A program made the translations under genes and the position numbers. This document shows, piece after piece, positions 37,627 through 46,221 of a stretch of DNA of 64,000 nt (position 1 is its first letter; each line of letters opens with the position of its first letter). The notes beneath the pieces are model-generated. The model was not told the origin of the DNA, did not search any database, and was given only the letters and a program-made list of their open reading frames with translations. The stretch comes from Salinigranum marinum (GTDB lineage: Archaea; Halobacteriota; Halobacteria; Halobacteriales; Haloferacaceae). Location: NCBI RefSeq assembly GCF_024228675.1, contig NZ_CP100461.1:3938754-4002753 (forward strand). Direction: 5' to 3'.

Positions 37627-38273
37627 GCAGAAGCAACAACGGATGGGAGCCGCGGACGCGGCTCGGCCGGATGGTACAGAGCGGTGACATCACCTCGATG
37701 GACCAGGCGCTCGAATCGGGGCTCCCGCTGAAGGAGCCGGAGATCGTCGACCAGCTCCTCCCGGGACTGGACGACGACGTCCTCGACATCAACATGGTCC
37801 AGCGGATGACCGACTCCGGCCGCCGGGTGAAGTTCCGGTGTGTCTGTGCGGTCGGCAACCGCGACGGCTACCTCGGCTACGCCGAGGGCCGCGACGACCA
37901 GGTCGGCGGTGCGATCCAGAAGGCCATCGAGGTCGCGAAGCTGAACATCATCAAGGTCGACCGCGGCTCGGGCTCGTGGGAGGACCGAGCCGGCGGGACG
38001 CACTCGCTCACCCGGAAGGCCGAGGGCAAAGCCGGCTCCGTCACCGTCGAGATCATCCCTGCCCCGCGCGGGCTGGGCCTCGCGGCGTCGGAGACGACCC
38101 GGAGCATCCTCGAACTCGCCGGCGTGCAGGACGCGTGGACGAAGTCCCACGGCAACACCCGAACGACCGTCAACCTGGCGAAGGCGACGTACAACGCGCT
38201 GCGGAACGCCTCGCAGTCGCGGACGCCGCGCCGGGCCCGACGGGTCCAGACCGAAGGGGAGGTGTCGGAGTGA
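37623..38273 (+). CDS. rps5: Ribosomal protein S5 (uS5)
   Basis: This 216-residue 30S fidelity protein carries the double-stranded RNA-like [19 protein letters not shown] and [18 protein letters not shown]. Confidence 0.97.
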   Translation: MSRSNNGWEPRTRLGRMVQSGDITSMDQALESGLPLKEPEIVDQLLPGLDDDVLDINMVQRMTDSGRRVKFRCVCAVGNRDGYLGYAEGRDDQVGGAIQKAIEVAKLNIIKVDRGSGSWEDRAGGTHSLTRKAEGKAGSVTVEIIPAPRGLGLAASETTRSILELAGVQDAWTKSHGNTRTTVNLAKATYNALRNASQSRTPRRARRVQTEGEVSE

Positions 38274-38737
38274 TGCAGGCGATCGTCCAGCTCCGCGGCG
38301 AGGTGGACATGAGCCAGGGCGTCCGCGACACCCTGAAGATGCTCAACCTCCACGGCGTCAACCACTGCGCGTTCGTCCCCGAAGAGGACACCTACCGCGG
38401 GATGATCACCAAGGTGAACGACTGGGTCGCTCACGGCGAGCCCTCGGTCGACGTCGTCGAGACGCTGCTGCGAAAGCGCGTCGAACCCATCGAGGGATCG
38501 GCCGACGTCGACGAGGCGTGGCTGGCCGAGCACACGGCGTACGACGACTTCGCGTCGCTGGCGGCGGCGCTGGTCGACGAGGAGACCACCCTGCGCGAGC
38601 AGGGGCTGACGCCCGTGCTCCGCCTGCACCCGCCGCGCAAGGGTCACAAGGGCCTGAAGCACTCGGCGGCCGAAGGCGGTCAGCTCGGCAAGCACACGAC
38701 CGAGCAGATCGACGGCCTCCTGGAGGCGATGCGATGA
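38273..38737 (+). CDS. rpl30: Ribosomal protein L30 (uL30)
   Basis: This 154-residue long archaeal L30 carries [20 protein letters not shown] and the GLTPVLRLHPPRKGHKGLK tail. ATG 38273 overlaps the rps5 stop. Confidence 0.97.
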   Translation: MQAIVQLRGEVDMSQGVRDTLKMLNLHGVNHCAFVPEEDTYRGMITKVNDWVAHGEPSVDVVETLLRKRVEPIEGSADVDEAWLAEHTAYDDFASLAAALVDEETTLREQGLTPVLRLHPPRKGHKGLKHSAAEGGQLGKHTTEQIDGLLEAMR

Positions 38738-39264
38738 CGTCGAAGAAACGGCGACAGCGCGGCTCCCGCACGCACGGCGGCGGCACCCACAAGAACCGGC
38801 GCGGCGCCGGCCACCGTGGCGGCCGCGGTCGCGCGGGCCGGGACAAACACGAGTTCCACAACTACGAGCCTCTCGGCAAGCACGGCTTCAAACGGCCCGA
38901 GGCGACGCAGGACACCGTCGCCGAAGTGCGCGTCCAGAAGCTCGACGAGGACGCGGCGCTGCTCGCCGCGGATGGCGTCGCCGAGACCGAGGGCGACGCC
39001 TACCACATCGACGCGCGTGACGTCGCCGAAGACGGGTACGACGTCGACGTGGTGAAGGTCCTCGGCGGCGGCCAGGTCCGCAACGAACTCCACATCGTCG
39101 CCGACGCTTTCACCAGTGGTGCGGTCGGCCTCATCGAGGAGGCCGGCGGCTCCACGGCGCTCACCGAGCGTGCGGAGGCGGCTGCCGAGGCCGAGGCCGA
39201 GGCGGAAGCGGAGGCCGACGAGGAAACCGAAAACGTTTCAGACGACGAGGCGAACGGAGAGTAA
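38734..39264 (+). CDS. rpl15: Ribosomal protein L15 (uL15)
   Basis: This 176-residue 50S protein carries SKKRRQRGSRTHGGGTHKN and GAGHRGGRGRAGRDKHE. The last 30 residues are an Ala/Glu repeat (EAEAEAEA), a haloarchaeal acidic tail. Confidence 0.97.
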   Translation: MTSKKRRQRGSRTHGGGTHKNRRGAGHRGGRGRAGRDKHEFHNYEPLGKHGFKRPEATQDTVAEVRVQKLDEDAALLAADGVAETEGDAYHIDARDVAEDGYDVDVVKVLGGGQVRNELHIVADAFTSGAVGLIEEAGGSTALTERAEAAAEAEAEAEAEADEETENVSDDEANGE

Positions 39265-39267
39265 CTC

Positions 39268-40740
39268 ATGGGATGGAAGGAGGCCGCCGAACCGGTGCTG
39301 ACGCGGATGCCCTCGGTCGTCCGTCCGGAGGGCCACGTGCCCTTCCGCCGCAAGCTCGGGTGGACCGCAGGGATCCTCGTCCTGTATTTCTTCCTGACGA
39401 ACGTCACCCTGTTCGGGCTGGCGACGGGGTCGGAGGACTTCTTCGGCCAGTTCCGCTCGATCCTGGCGGGGTCGCAAGGGTCGATCCTCCAGCTGGGGAT
39501 CGGACCGATCGTCACCGCGAGCATCGTGCTGCAACTGCTCGGCGGGGCTGATCTGCTCGGGCTCGACACGTCGGACCCCCGCGATCAGATTCTCTATCAG
39601 GGGCTCCAGAAGGTGCTCGTGATCGTGATGATCGTCCTCACGGGGCTGCCGATGGTGTTCGCCGGGAACTTCCTGCCCGCCGATCCGGCGGTGGCGCAGT
39701 CGCTCGGCGTCGGGTCGAACAGCGTGAAGGCGCTCATCTTCGCGCAGATCGCCGTCGGCGGCATCCTCATCCTGTTCATGGACGAGGTCGTCTCGAAGTG
39801 GGGCGTCGGCTCCGGTGTCGGGCTGTTCATCATCGCCGGCGTCAGCCAGCAGCTCGTCGCCGGGCTGTTCAGCTGGGAGGCGCTCGGCCGCACCTCGGGC
39901 TTCTTCCCCACCTGGTTCGGCATCGCCACCGGCGCGAACGAGATCCCCTCGCTCCTCACGGCGGAGGGACTGCAGGCGCTGTTCCTCGGCCAGGGGCAGA
40001 TCCTCGCGCTCATCACGACGGTGCTCATCTTCGTCATCGTCGTCTACGCCGAGTCCGTCCGGGTCGAGATCCCGCTCAGCCACGCCCGCGTAAAGGGTGC
40101 CCGCGGTCGGTTCCCGGTGAAGCTCATCTACGCGAGCGTCCTGCCGATGATCCTCGTTCGCGCGCTGCAGGCGAACCTCCAGTTCCTCGGCCGGATACTC
40201 AACAGCCAGTGGGCCGCGATGCCCGCCTGGCTCGGCGCATACGGCTCCAACGGACAGGTCACCGGCGGCCTGTTCTACTTCGTCGCGCCCATCCAGACCC
40301 GTGCGGACTGGATGTGGTTCCTCGGGCTCACCTCGAACGAGCCGTGGGAGATCATGGTCCGGATCGGGGTTGACCTGACGTTCATGATTATCGGCGGTGC
40401 GATCTTCGCCATCTTCTGGGTCGAGACGACGGGGATGGGGCCCGAAGCGACGGCCAGACAGATCCAGAACTCCGGGATGCAGATTCCCGGCTTCCGGCGG
40501 AACCCGCAGGTCATCGAGAAGGTGATGGAGCGGTACATCCCGCAGGTGACGGTTATCGGCGGCGCGCTCGTCGGCCTGCTGGCCGTGGCGGCGAACATGC
40601 TCGGCACCATCGGGCAGGTCTCCGGCACCGGGCTGCTGCTGACCGTGTCGATCACCTACAAGCTGTACGAGGAGATCGCAGAGGAACAGCTGATGGAGAT
40701 GCATCCGATGATGCGCCAGATGTTCGGCGGCGGCAACTGA
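39268..40740 (+). CDS. secY: Protein translocase subunit SecY
   Basis: This 490-residue protein forms the Sec channel with ten membrane helices. GSQGSILQLGIGPIVTASIV (plug region) and SGVGLFIIAGVSQQ are SecY signatures. It ends the r-protein operon three bases after rpl15. The adenylate kinase gene that often follows in haloarchaea is not present here. Confidence 0.98.
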   Translation: MGWKEAAEPVLTRMPSVVRPEGHVPFRRKLGWTAGILVLYFFLTNVTLFGLATGSEDFFGQFRSILAGSQGSILQLGIGPIVTASIVLQLLGGADLLGLDTSDPRDQILYQGLQKVLVIVMIVLTGLPMVFAGNFLPADPAVAQSLGVGSNSVKALIFAQIAVGGILILFMDEVVSKWGVGSGVGLFIIAGVSQQLVAGLFSWEALGRTSGFFPTWFGIATGANEIPSLLTAEGLQALFLGQGQILALITTVLIFVIVVYAESVRVEIPLSHARVKGARGRFPVKLIYASVLPMILVRALQANLQFLGRILNSQWAAMPAWLGAYGSNGQVTGGLFYFVAPIQTRADWMWFLGLTSNEPWEIMVRIGVDLTFMIIGGAIFAIFWVETTGMGPEATARQIQNSGMQIPGFRRNPQVIEKVMERYIPQVTVIGGALVGLLAVAANMLGTIGQVSGTGLLLTVSITYKLYEEIAEEQLMEMHPMMRQMFGGGN

Positions 40741-40848
40741 CCGCCCACGGCGTCCTCTTTTCGACCGATCGGGCGACCGACCGACGGCGTAGCCACGGCT
40801 GAGCGGAGCGCAGTCCGGACGGTCGCCGCGGAGAAAAATACCGAGTGA

Positions 40849-41118
40849 TTACTTGACGAACTTGTAGACGTCGCCGGGCCCGTCGTGGCTCTCGTCGAGC
40901 ACGAGGTCGGTGAAGCCGTGTTCTTTGATCTCGTCGGGGAGCGCTCGACTCGTGCTGTACGCCGACGGGATCTCCATCGGGTCCCGGACGTCGAGGTCGA
41001 GTTCCTCGAGCGCCCGCTGTAAGTCCTCCTTGCCGAACGCGATCTCGTCGGCCCCGTCGGCCCCGTCGTCGACTTTGTTCTCGAAGACGCGCTGCAGTGT
41101 CGCCGGATAGATTCGCAT
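40849..41118 (-). CDS. Conserved haloarchaeal protein, 89 residues
   Basis: An acidic soluble protein of unknown function: RIYPATLQRVFENKVDDG, EIAFGKEDLQRALEELDLD and a C-terminal GPGDVYKFVK. GTTTATCA on the minus strand (about 41139-41146) is about 25 bases before ATG 41118, so it is leaderless. Convergent with secY and divergent from the HTH-binding-domain gene. Confidence 0.7.
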   Translation of the reverse strand: MRIYPATLQRVFENKVDDGADGADEIAFGKEDLQRALEELDLDVRDPMEIPSAYSTSRALPDEIKEHGFTDLVLDESHDGPGDVYKFVK

Positions 41119-41288
41119 ATCGGTACGTCCGGATCTATCGTGATAAACCTTCGGCGTCCGGCGAACCTCGCACCGAACGGACCGGTGCGGTTCGAGGCAG
41201 CGGCACGCCGTCTGGGGCCGTCCGGTCGGGTCGATCCCGAGTGGCTCACCGGAAGAAGTTATACGCGTCAGGGAACGACACGGTACCA

Positions 41289-42608
41289 ATGCGGACACGC
41301 GAGTTCCCCGTCCTGTCCGAGGAGGACGAGCCGCTCGTCGCGCGCCTGGCGCTGGGGCTCGGCGACGACGCGGCGCGCGTCCTCGCCTACCTGCTCCGTC
41401 GGCGCACCGCCTCGACTGTCGACGACGACCCCGCGGACCGGCTGGCGCTCCGGATCGGGACGGGACTGAACCGGACCACGCTGTCCGACGCCCTCGACCG
41501 CCTCGAACGCCGCGACCTCGTCACCACCACGACCCTCGAGAGTGACCAGGGACGGCCGCCGATGGCGTGGCTCGCTCGCGACCCCGTCGATGCCACGGTC
41601 GACCGGACCGACGCCCACCACGCCGCGACGCTCTTCGACCAGGCGATCGCGGTCGCCGGCGAACTCGGCACGCCGGTCCGCGTGGACGAGCCGGGGGTGC
41701 CGTCCGCCGGGAGTCCGGGGTCGGCGTCGTTCTCCGTCGGGCTCAACTGGTTCGCGAACGTGTCACACGCTCCGCTGTTCGCCGCACGGGCCGACGGGGC
41801 GTACGACCGATGGGGCCTCGACGTCACGGTCGAGGAGTTCGCCGGCTCGGATCGGGCGATCGCCGCGGTGCGCGAGGGGACGGTCGACGTCGCCGTCGCC
41901 GGCGCGGCGACGATCACCCGCATGCGCGCGGCGGGCGCGCCCCTCGTCCCGCTCGCCCCGCTGTATCAGCGCGGGATGACGGTCCTGTACACGACGCGCG
42001 ACGCGTTCGGCGGGAGACTCGACGGCATCGAGAGCGTCCGCGGGCGACGGGTCGGGATGCCCGTCGACGCCGAGACGGGACTCCTGGGCCGGCTGTTCCT
42101 CTCGCAGTCGGGGGTGATCGACGAGGTGACCGTCGTCGACCTCTCAGGGGAGGAGAGCGACGCGCTGTCGACCGGCCGGGCCGACGTCGTGAGCGGGACG
42201 TTCGGGGACGTGCGCGAACTCGAGGCCGCCGGCCGCACCGTCGACGTCCTCGCGGTGAACGACCACTTCCCCGTCTACGGACCGACGCTCGTGACGACCG
42301 ATTCGGTCGTCAGCGCGCGGTCGTCGGCGCTGGTGTCGTTCCTCGCGGGCACCCTCGCGGGGTGGCGGACCGCGGTGTTCGATCCCGCCGAGGCCGTTCG
42401 AGCGGTCGCGTCCGCGGACGACCCGGGCGGGGACGAGACGGTCGCGGACGCGCGGGCCGTCACCGGCCTCAAACGGACCGTCGATCGGTTCGGGACGAGC
42501 GCCGGCGTCGCCGAGCACGGCTGGGGATGGCACGAGACGGCCGGCTGGCAGCGGCTCGCGACCGCGCTCGGACAGGTCGGGCTCCTCACGCCGGGTGCGG
42601 ACGGATGA
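41289..42608 (+). CDS. HTH fused to NMT1-like solute-binding domain
   Basis: This 439-residue protein joins two parts rarely fused. Residues about 15-97 are a winged helix (ALRIGTGLNRTTLSDALDRL, then ERRDLVTTTTLESDQGRPPM). Residues about 148-430 are an NMT1/THI5-type periplasmic-binding-protein fold with GLNWFANVSHAPLFAARADG, TVDVAVAGAATI, YTTRDAFGGRL and HGWGWHETAGW. There is no signal peptide, so it should be a cytoplasmic one-component regulator sensing the solute. GAAGTTATACG lies about 27 bases before ATG 41289. It overlaps the ATPase gene by four bases, so it is in one operon with an ABC importer. The binding domain is a paralogue of the lipoprotein at 44925 and the protein at 54328. 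Confidence 0.85.
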   Translation: MRTREFPVLSEEDEPLVARLALGLGDDAARVLAYLLRRRTASTVDDDPADRLALRIGTGLNRTTLSDALDRLERRDLVTTTTLESDQGRPPMAWLARDPVDATVDRTDAHHAATLFDQAIAVAGELGTPVRVDEPGVPSAGSPGSASFSVGLNWFANVSHAPLFAARADGAYDRWGLDVTVEEFAGSDRAIAAVREGTVDVAVAGAATITRMRAAGAPLVPLAPLYQRGMTVLYTTRDAFGGRLDGIESVRGRRVGMPVDAETGLLGRLFLSQSGVIDEVTVVDLSGEESDALSTGRADVVSGTFGDVRELEAAGRTVDVLAVNDHFPVYGPTLVTTDSVVSARSSALVSFLAGTLAGWRTAVFDPAEAVRAVASADDPGGDETVADARAVTGLKRTVDRFGTSAGVAEHGWGWHETAGWQRLATALGQVGLLTPGADG

Positions 42609-43348
42609 TCCGGGTCGCGGACGTCACCGTGACGTACGACGACGTGACGGCCGTCGCCGACGCCGATCTGACCGTCGACGAGGGGGAGTTCGTCACGGTC
42701 GTCGGGCCGTCGGGCTGTGGGAAGACGACGCTGTTGCGAACGATCGGCGGGCTCGAGACCCCCGCGGCCGGGAGCGTCCGCATCGACGGCGAGACCCCGG
42801 CCCGCGCGCAGGAACGGGGGAACGTCGGATTCGTCTTCCAGCGGCACTCGTTGTTGCCGTGGAAGCCGGTGCTGGAGAACGTCACGTTCCTTCGCCGACT
42901 GGCGGGCAAGCCCCCGGCGCGGGAAGAGGCACGGGCGCTGCTCGACCGGGTCGGGCTCGACGGCTACGCCGACGTCGCTCCCGGCGAACTCTCGGGTGGG
43001 ATGCGCCAGCGCGTCGCCATCGCCCGGGCGCTCCACCTCGGCGCGGACGTCCTCCTGATGGACGAGCCGTTCGGCGAACTGGACGAACTCACCCGCGAGC
43101 GGATGGGCGTCGAGGTGAGCCGCGTCTGGCGACGGGAGGGCAAGACCGTCCTCTTCGTCACCCACAGCGTCCCCGAAGCGGTGTTTCTCGCGGATCGGTG
43201 TGTGGTCGTCCGCGGGCCGCCGGGGCGGGTGGTCGCGACGTTCGATGTCGACCTGCCGCGGCCGCGGGACCGGACGACGCTCGAAACGGCGGCGTTCCAA
43301 GAGCAGGTCGCCCCCGTCCGCGCCGCGCTCCGCGAGGCGGACGAATGA
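42605..43348 (+). CDS. ABC transporter ATPase (NitT/TauT/ThiZ-type)
   Basis: This 247-residue ATPase has Walker A GPSGCGKT (34-41), Q-loop VFQRHSLLPW, signature LSGGMRQR, Walker B VLLMDEPFGELD and an H-loop in FVTHSVPEAVFLADR, matching importers of nitrate, taurine, pyrimidine and riboflavin type. It is coupled by ATGA overlaps to the HTH fusion before it and the permease after it. It is the only ATPase for two permeases in this locus. Confidence 0.92.
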   Translation: MIRVADVTVTYDDVTAVADADLTVDEGEFVTVVGPSGCGKTTLLRTIGGLETPAAGSVRIDGETPARAQERGNVGFVFQRHSLLPWKPVLENVTFLRRLAGKPPAREEARALLDRVGLDGYADVAPGELSGGMRQRVAIARALHLGADVLLMDEPFGELDELTRERMGVEVSRVWRREGKTVLFVTHSVPEAVFLADRCVVVRGPPGRVVATFDVDLPRPRDRTTLETAAFQEQVAPVRAALREADE

Positions 43349-44109
43349 GCGTCGCGGAGCGGCTCCCCGTGCCGAACGTCGTCCTCCCGGTCGCCGGCCT
43401 CGCCGTGGGGATCGTCGCCTGGTGGATCGCGACGGTCCTCTTCTCGCTGCCGAGTTACCTGCTGCCGGCACCCGACGCCGTCGTGGCGCGCTTTCTCGGC
43501 AACCCGGCCCTGTACGCGAGCAGCGCCTGGATCACCTTGCGGCGGGCGCTCCTCGGCGGAGGGATCGGCGTGCTCGCGGGGTTTCTCATCGCGCTCGTCG
43601 TCGTCCAGGTACCCCTCCTCCGACGCGCAGTCGTCCCCTACCTCGTGGCCGCCCGCGTGGTCCCGAAACTCGCCGTCGCCCCCCTGTTGCTCATCTACCT
43701 CGGTACCGGTTTCACGACCGGTGCGGTGTTCGTCGCGCTCATCACCTTCTTCCCGATGGTGGTCAACGCCGTCGCGGGGCTCGACAGCGTCCCACGGCGG
43801 TACCACGACCTGTTCGCCTCCGTCGACGCGGGAGTCCTCGCCACGTTCGTCCACCTCCGACTCCCGTACGCGCTCCCGGCGATCTTCGCGGGCCTGAAGC
43901 AGTCCGTCGCGCTGGCGGTCGTCGGCGCGGTCGTCGCGGAGTGGGTCGTCGCGACGAACGGCCTCGGGGCGCTCGTCCTGTTCGCCCTGGAGGACGTCCA
44001 GACGGACGTGATGTTCGCGGCGACGGTCGTGCTCTTCGTCGAGGGGCTCGTGCTGTACGGCGTCGTCGCCGCCGTCGAGCGGCGCGTCCTGTGGGAGGCC
44101 GAGGCTTAG
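43345..44109 (+). CDS. ABC transporter permease, copy 1
   Basis: This 254-residue permease has about six helices and the EAA-like loop of the NitT/TauT class, LRLPYALPAIFAGLKQSVA. VGAVVAEWVVATNGLG follows as usual. Its stop overlaps the stop of the second permease gene by four bases, tail to tail. Confidence 0.9.
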   Translation: MSVAERLPVPNVVLPVAGLAVGIVAWWIATVLFSLPSYLLPAPDAVVARFLGNPALYASSAWITLRRALLGGGIGVLAGFLIALVVVQVPLLRRAVVPYLVAARVVPKLAVAPLLLIYLGTGFTTGAVFVALITFFPMVVNAVAGLDSVPRRYHDLFASVDAGVLATFVHLRLPYALPAIFAGLKQSVALAVVGAVVAEWVVATNGLGALVLFALEDVQTDVMFAATVVLFVEGLVLYGVVAAVERRVLWEAEA

Positions 44110-44924
44110 CGCCAGGCCCTCGTCGCGTGTTCGAGCCGCGCGGGGACGAGATAGAACGCGAGGCCGAGCGCGACGAGGAAAACGAGCGCGGCGTACGCCC
44201 GGGCGGTCTGGAGGTTCGTCGACGAGACGAAGACGCGGTAGCCGAGCCCGCTCGAGAGGGTGACGAACTCGGCGACGACCGCGCCGACGACCGAGAGCGC
44301 CGCCGCGAGTTTCACCCCGGCGAAGACGCTCGGCGCGGCCGCGGGCAGTCGGACGCTGACGAACAGCCGCCAGCCGGGCGCGGCGACCGACCGCCCGAGG
44401 TCCAGATACTCCTCGGGGACCGACCGGAGCCCCCCGAGGGCCGAGATCGTGACGGGAAACACCGTCAGCGTCGTCACCAGGAGGGCACGGGTGGGGACGC
44501 CGCGGCCGAACCAGAGGAACAAGAGCGGCGCGATCGCCACCAGCGGCGCGATCCGGAGCGCGACGACGTACGGGTGAACCACCGCGTCGACGGCCCGCGA
44601 GGAGACCATCCCGAACGCGAAGGCGAGTCCGACGAACGTCCCCCCGACGAGGCCGAGCGCCGCGGTCGCCGTCGTCACGGCCGCGTCGCCGAGGAGCGTC
44701 GGGGCGATCGCGACGAGGGTGTCGACGACGTCGATCGGCGAGGGCAGGATGACAGTCGGGATCTCGAACGCGACCGTCGCAGCCTGCCACCCGGCGACGA
44801 AGACGACGAACAGCGCGGCCGCCGGCCCTCCGGCGACGAGCGACGCTCTGACGCGAGCGACGGCCGTCCCGACCAGCGGGTCGGCGCGTCGCTCCGTCGA
44901 AGACTCGTCTCGAACGGACGCCAT
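44106..44924 (-). CDS. ABC transporter permease, copy 2
   Basis: This 272-residue permease has about six helices and the EAA-like loop VRLPAAAPSVFAGVKLAAA and VVGAVVAEFVTLSSGLG. It is related to copy 1 but diverged, so the two may form a heterodimer with the single ATPase. It follows the lipoprotein gene without a gap. Confidence 0.9.
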   Translation of the reverse strand: MASVRDESSTERRADPLVGTAVARVRASLVAGGPAAALFVVFVAGWQAATVAFEIPTVILPSPIDVVDTLVAIAPTLLGDAAVTTATAALGLVGGTFVGLAFAFGMVSSRAVDAVVHPYVVALRIAPLVAIAPLLFLWFGRGVPTRALLVTTLTVFPVTISALGGLRSVPEEYLDLGRSVAAPGWRLFVSVRLPAAAPSVFAGVKLAAALSVVGAVVAEFVTLSSGLGYRVFVSSTNLQTARAYAALVFLVALGLAFYLVPARLEHATRAWR

Positions 44925-46067
44925 CTACTCCGAGACCACGTCGGCGTACGACCCGACGTACCGGTCTCCGGTGTCGAGGTAGTCGTTCGTCCACACCTCG
45001 CTCGGCGTCACGCTCCCGCCCAGGAGGTCGGCGTCGGCGAGGGCGTCGCGCATCGTCTCCCACGGCGCGGCCTCGCTCCAGCCCCAGCCGTTCGAGGCCA
45101 CCGTCTCCGAGAGGACGAACTCGCGGTTCATCAGCGTCCACTTGTCGCGCTGGCGGTCGCGGGACTCGCTCAGCGCCGGCACGGCCGAGACGAGGTGGTC
45201 CGTCGCCGCCTCGGGGTTCGTCGCGGCCCACGCCGCGCCGCGGGCGGTCGCACGGAGGAACGCCCGAGTCGTCTCGGGGTGCTCGTCCGCAAACGTCCCC
45301 TGCGTGGCGACGACGTGACCGTACGAAGGGACCTCAGAGGCGACCTGGACGAGGTCGGTCGTGTAGCCCTGTGCGCGCGCGTCGACCGCGTCGCCGAAGA
45401 CGCCGCCGGCCGCGTCGATCTTCCCCGAGAGGAGTTGCTGGACCGTATCGTAGCCGGTGTCGACGATCTCGACCGAGTCGAGCACGCCCGCCCGGTCGAG
45501 CAGGAGTCGCGTGAGGATGCGGACCATCCCGGGGCCGGTGCCGACGGTCTTGCCCGCCAGCTGGGCGGGGTCGGTGAACTCGCCGCCGAGCGTCTCGCGC
45601 GTGCTGAAGACGACGACTGGGCTCCGTTGCATCACCACGCCGACCGAGACGGGCGAGAGTTCCCGGCTGTTGACGTTGAGCACCTGGTCGGCGCTCGTGA
45701 TCGCGAACGCGGTGTTGCCCAGTCCCGCCTGCTTCGCCGAGAAGTCAGAGCCCTGCCCCGACTCGATCGACGTGAGCGAGAGCCCCTCCTCTTGATAGAA
45801 GCCCTCAGCCTTCGCGGCGTAGTACGGCGCGTGGAGCCCGCTGGGTTTCCAGTTTAACAGCAACGAGACGTCCGTGACGCTGGGCTCGGGCTCGGGCGTC
45901 GCGGTGGCCGTCGGCGAGGCCGTGTCGGCGCTCGTCGCCGTCCCGCCGCCGGTCGCAGCCGCCGCCTCTGTGGACGTGGGTTGACTCTCGCCGCTCCCGC
46001 CGCCGAGACACCCTGCCGCCAGGCCGAGACCGGCCGTCGCGAGGAACGCCCTCCGTGACTGACGCAT
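44925..46067 (-). CDS. Tat lipoprotein NMT1/THI5-like solute-binding protein
   Basis: This 380-residue extracellular binding protein begins MRQSRRAFLATAGLGLAAGC, a twin-arginine signal with a lipobox Cys20, then a Ser/Thr/Pro-rich linker of about 45 residues. The binding domain has LNWKPSGLHAPYYAAKAEG, FSTRETLGGEF, AFLRATARG and NGWGWSEAAPW. This is close to binding proteins for HMP-type pyrimidines, riboflavin or sulfonates; the ligand is unknown. TTTTAAGT on the minus strand about 27 bases upstream supports ATG 46067 as a leaderless start. Confidence 0.92.
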   Translation of the reverse strand: MRQSRRAFLATAGLGLAAGCLGGGSGESQPTSTEAAAATGGGTATSADTASPTATATPEPEPSVTDVSLLLNWKPSGLHAPYYAAKAEGFYQEEGLSLTSIESGQGSDFSAKQAGLGNTAFAITSADQVLNVNSRELSPVSVGVVMQRSPVVVFSTRETLGGEFTDPAQLAGKTVGTGPGMVRILTRLLLDRAGVLDSVEIVDTGYDTVQQLLSGKIDAAGGVFGDAVDARAQGYTTDLVQVASEVPSYGHVVATQGTFADEHPETTRAFLRATARGAAWAATNPEAATDHLVSAVPALSESRDRQRDKWTLMNREFVLSETVASNGWGWSEAAPWETMRDALADADLLGGSVTPSEVWTNDYLDTGDRYVGSYADVVSE

Positions 46068-46221
46068 TGTCGATCTGTTCGACCGGCGGCACTTAAAACA
46101 TACTGAATAACCATTATATAGTGGTGGGCTGACGGGCGTCACCCGGGGGGACGAGGTTGCAAGCTGCAGGTAACGCGGGGTCCGCGGACGGCGTGGGCCA
46201 CGCGTCGACGGATCGACCGAG

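Noticed and set aside
43200..45857. 885-codon plus-strand frame across the permease and lipoprotein genes
   Set aside because: The translation is mostly Arg, Gly, Pro and Glu and conflicts with three genes having clear ABC-transporter motifs.
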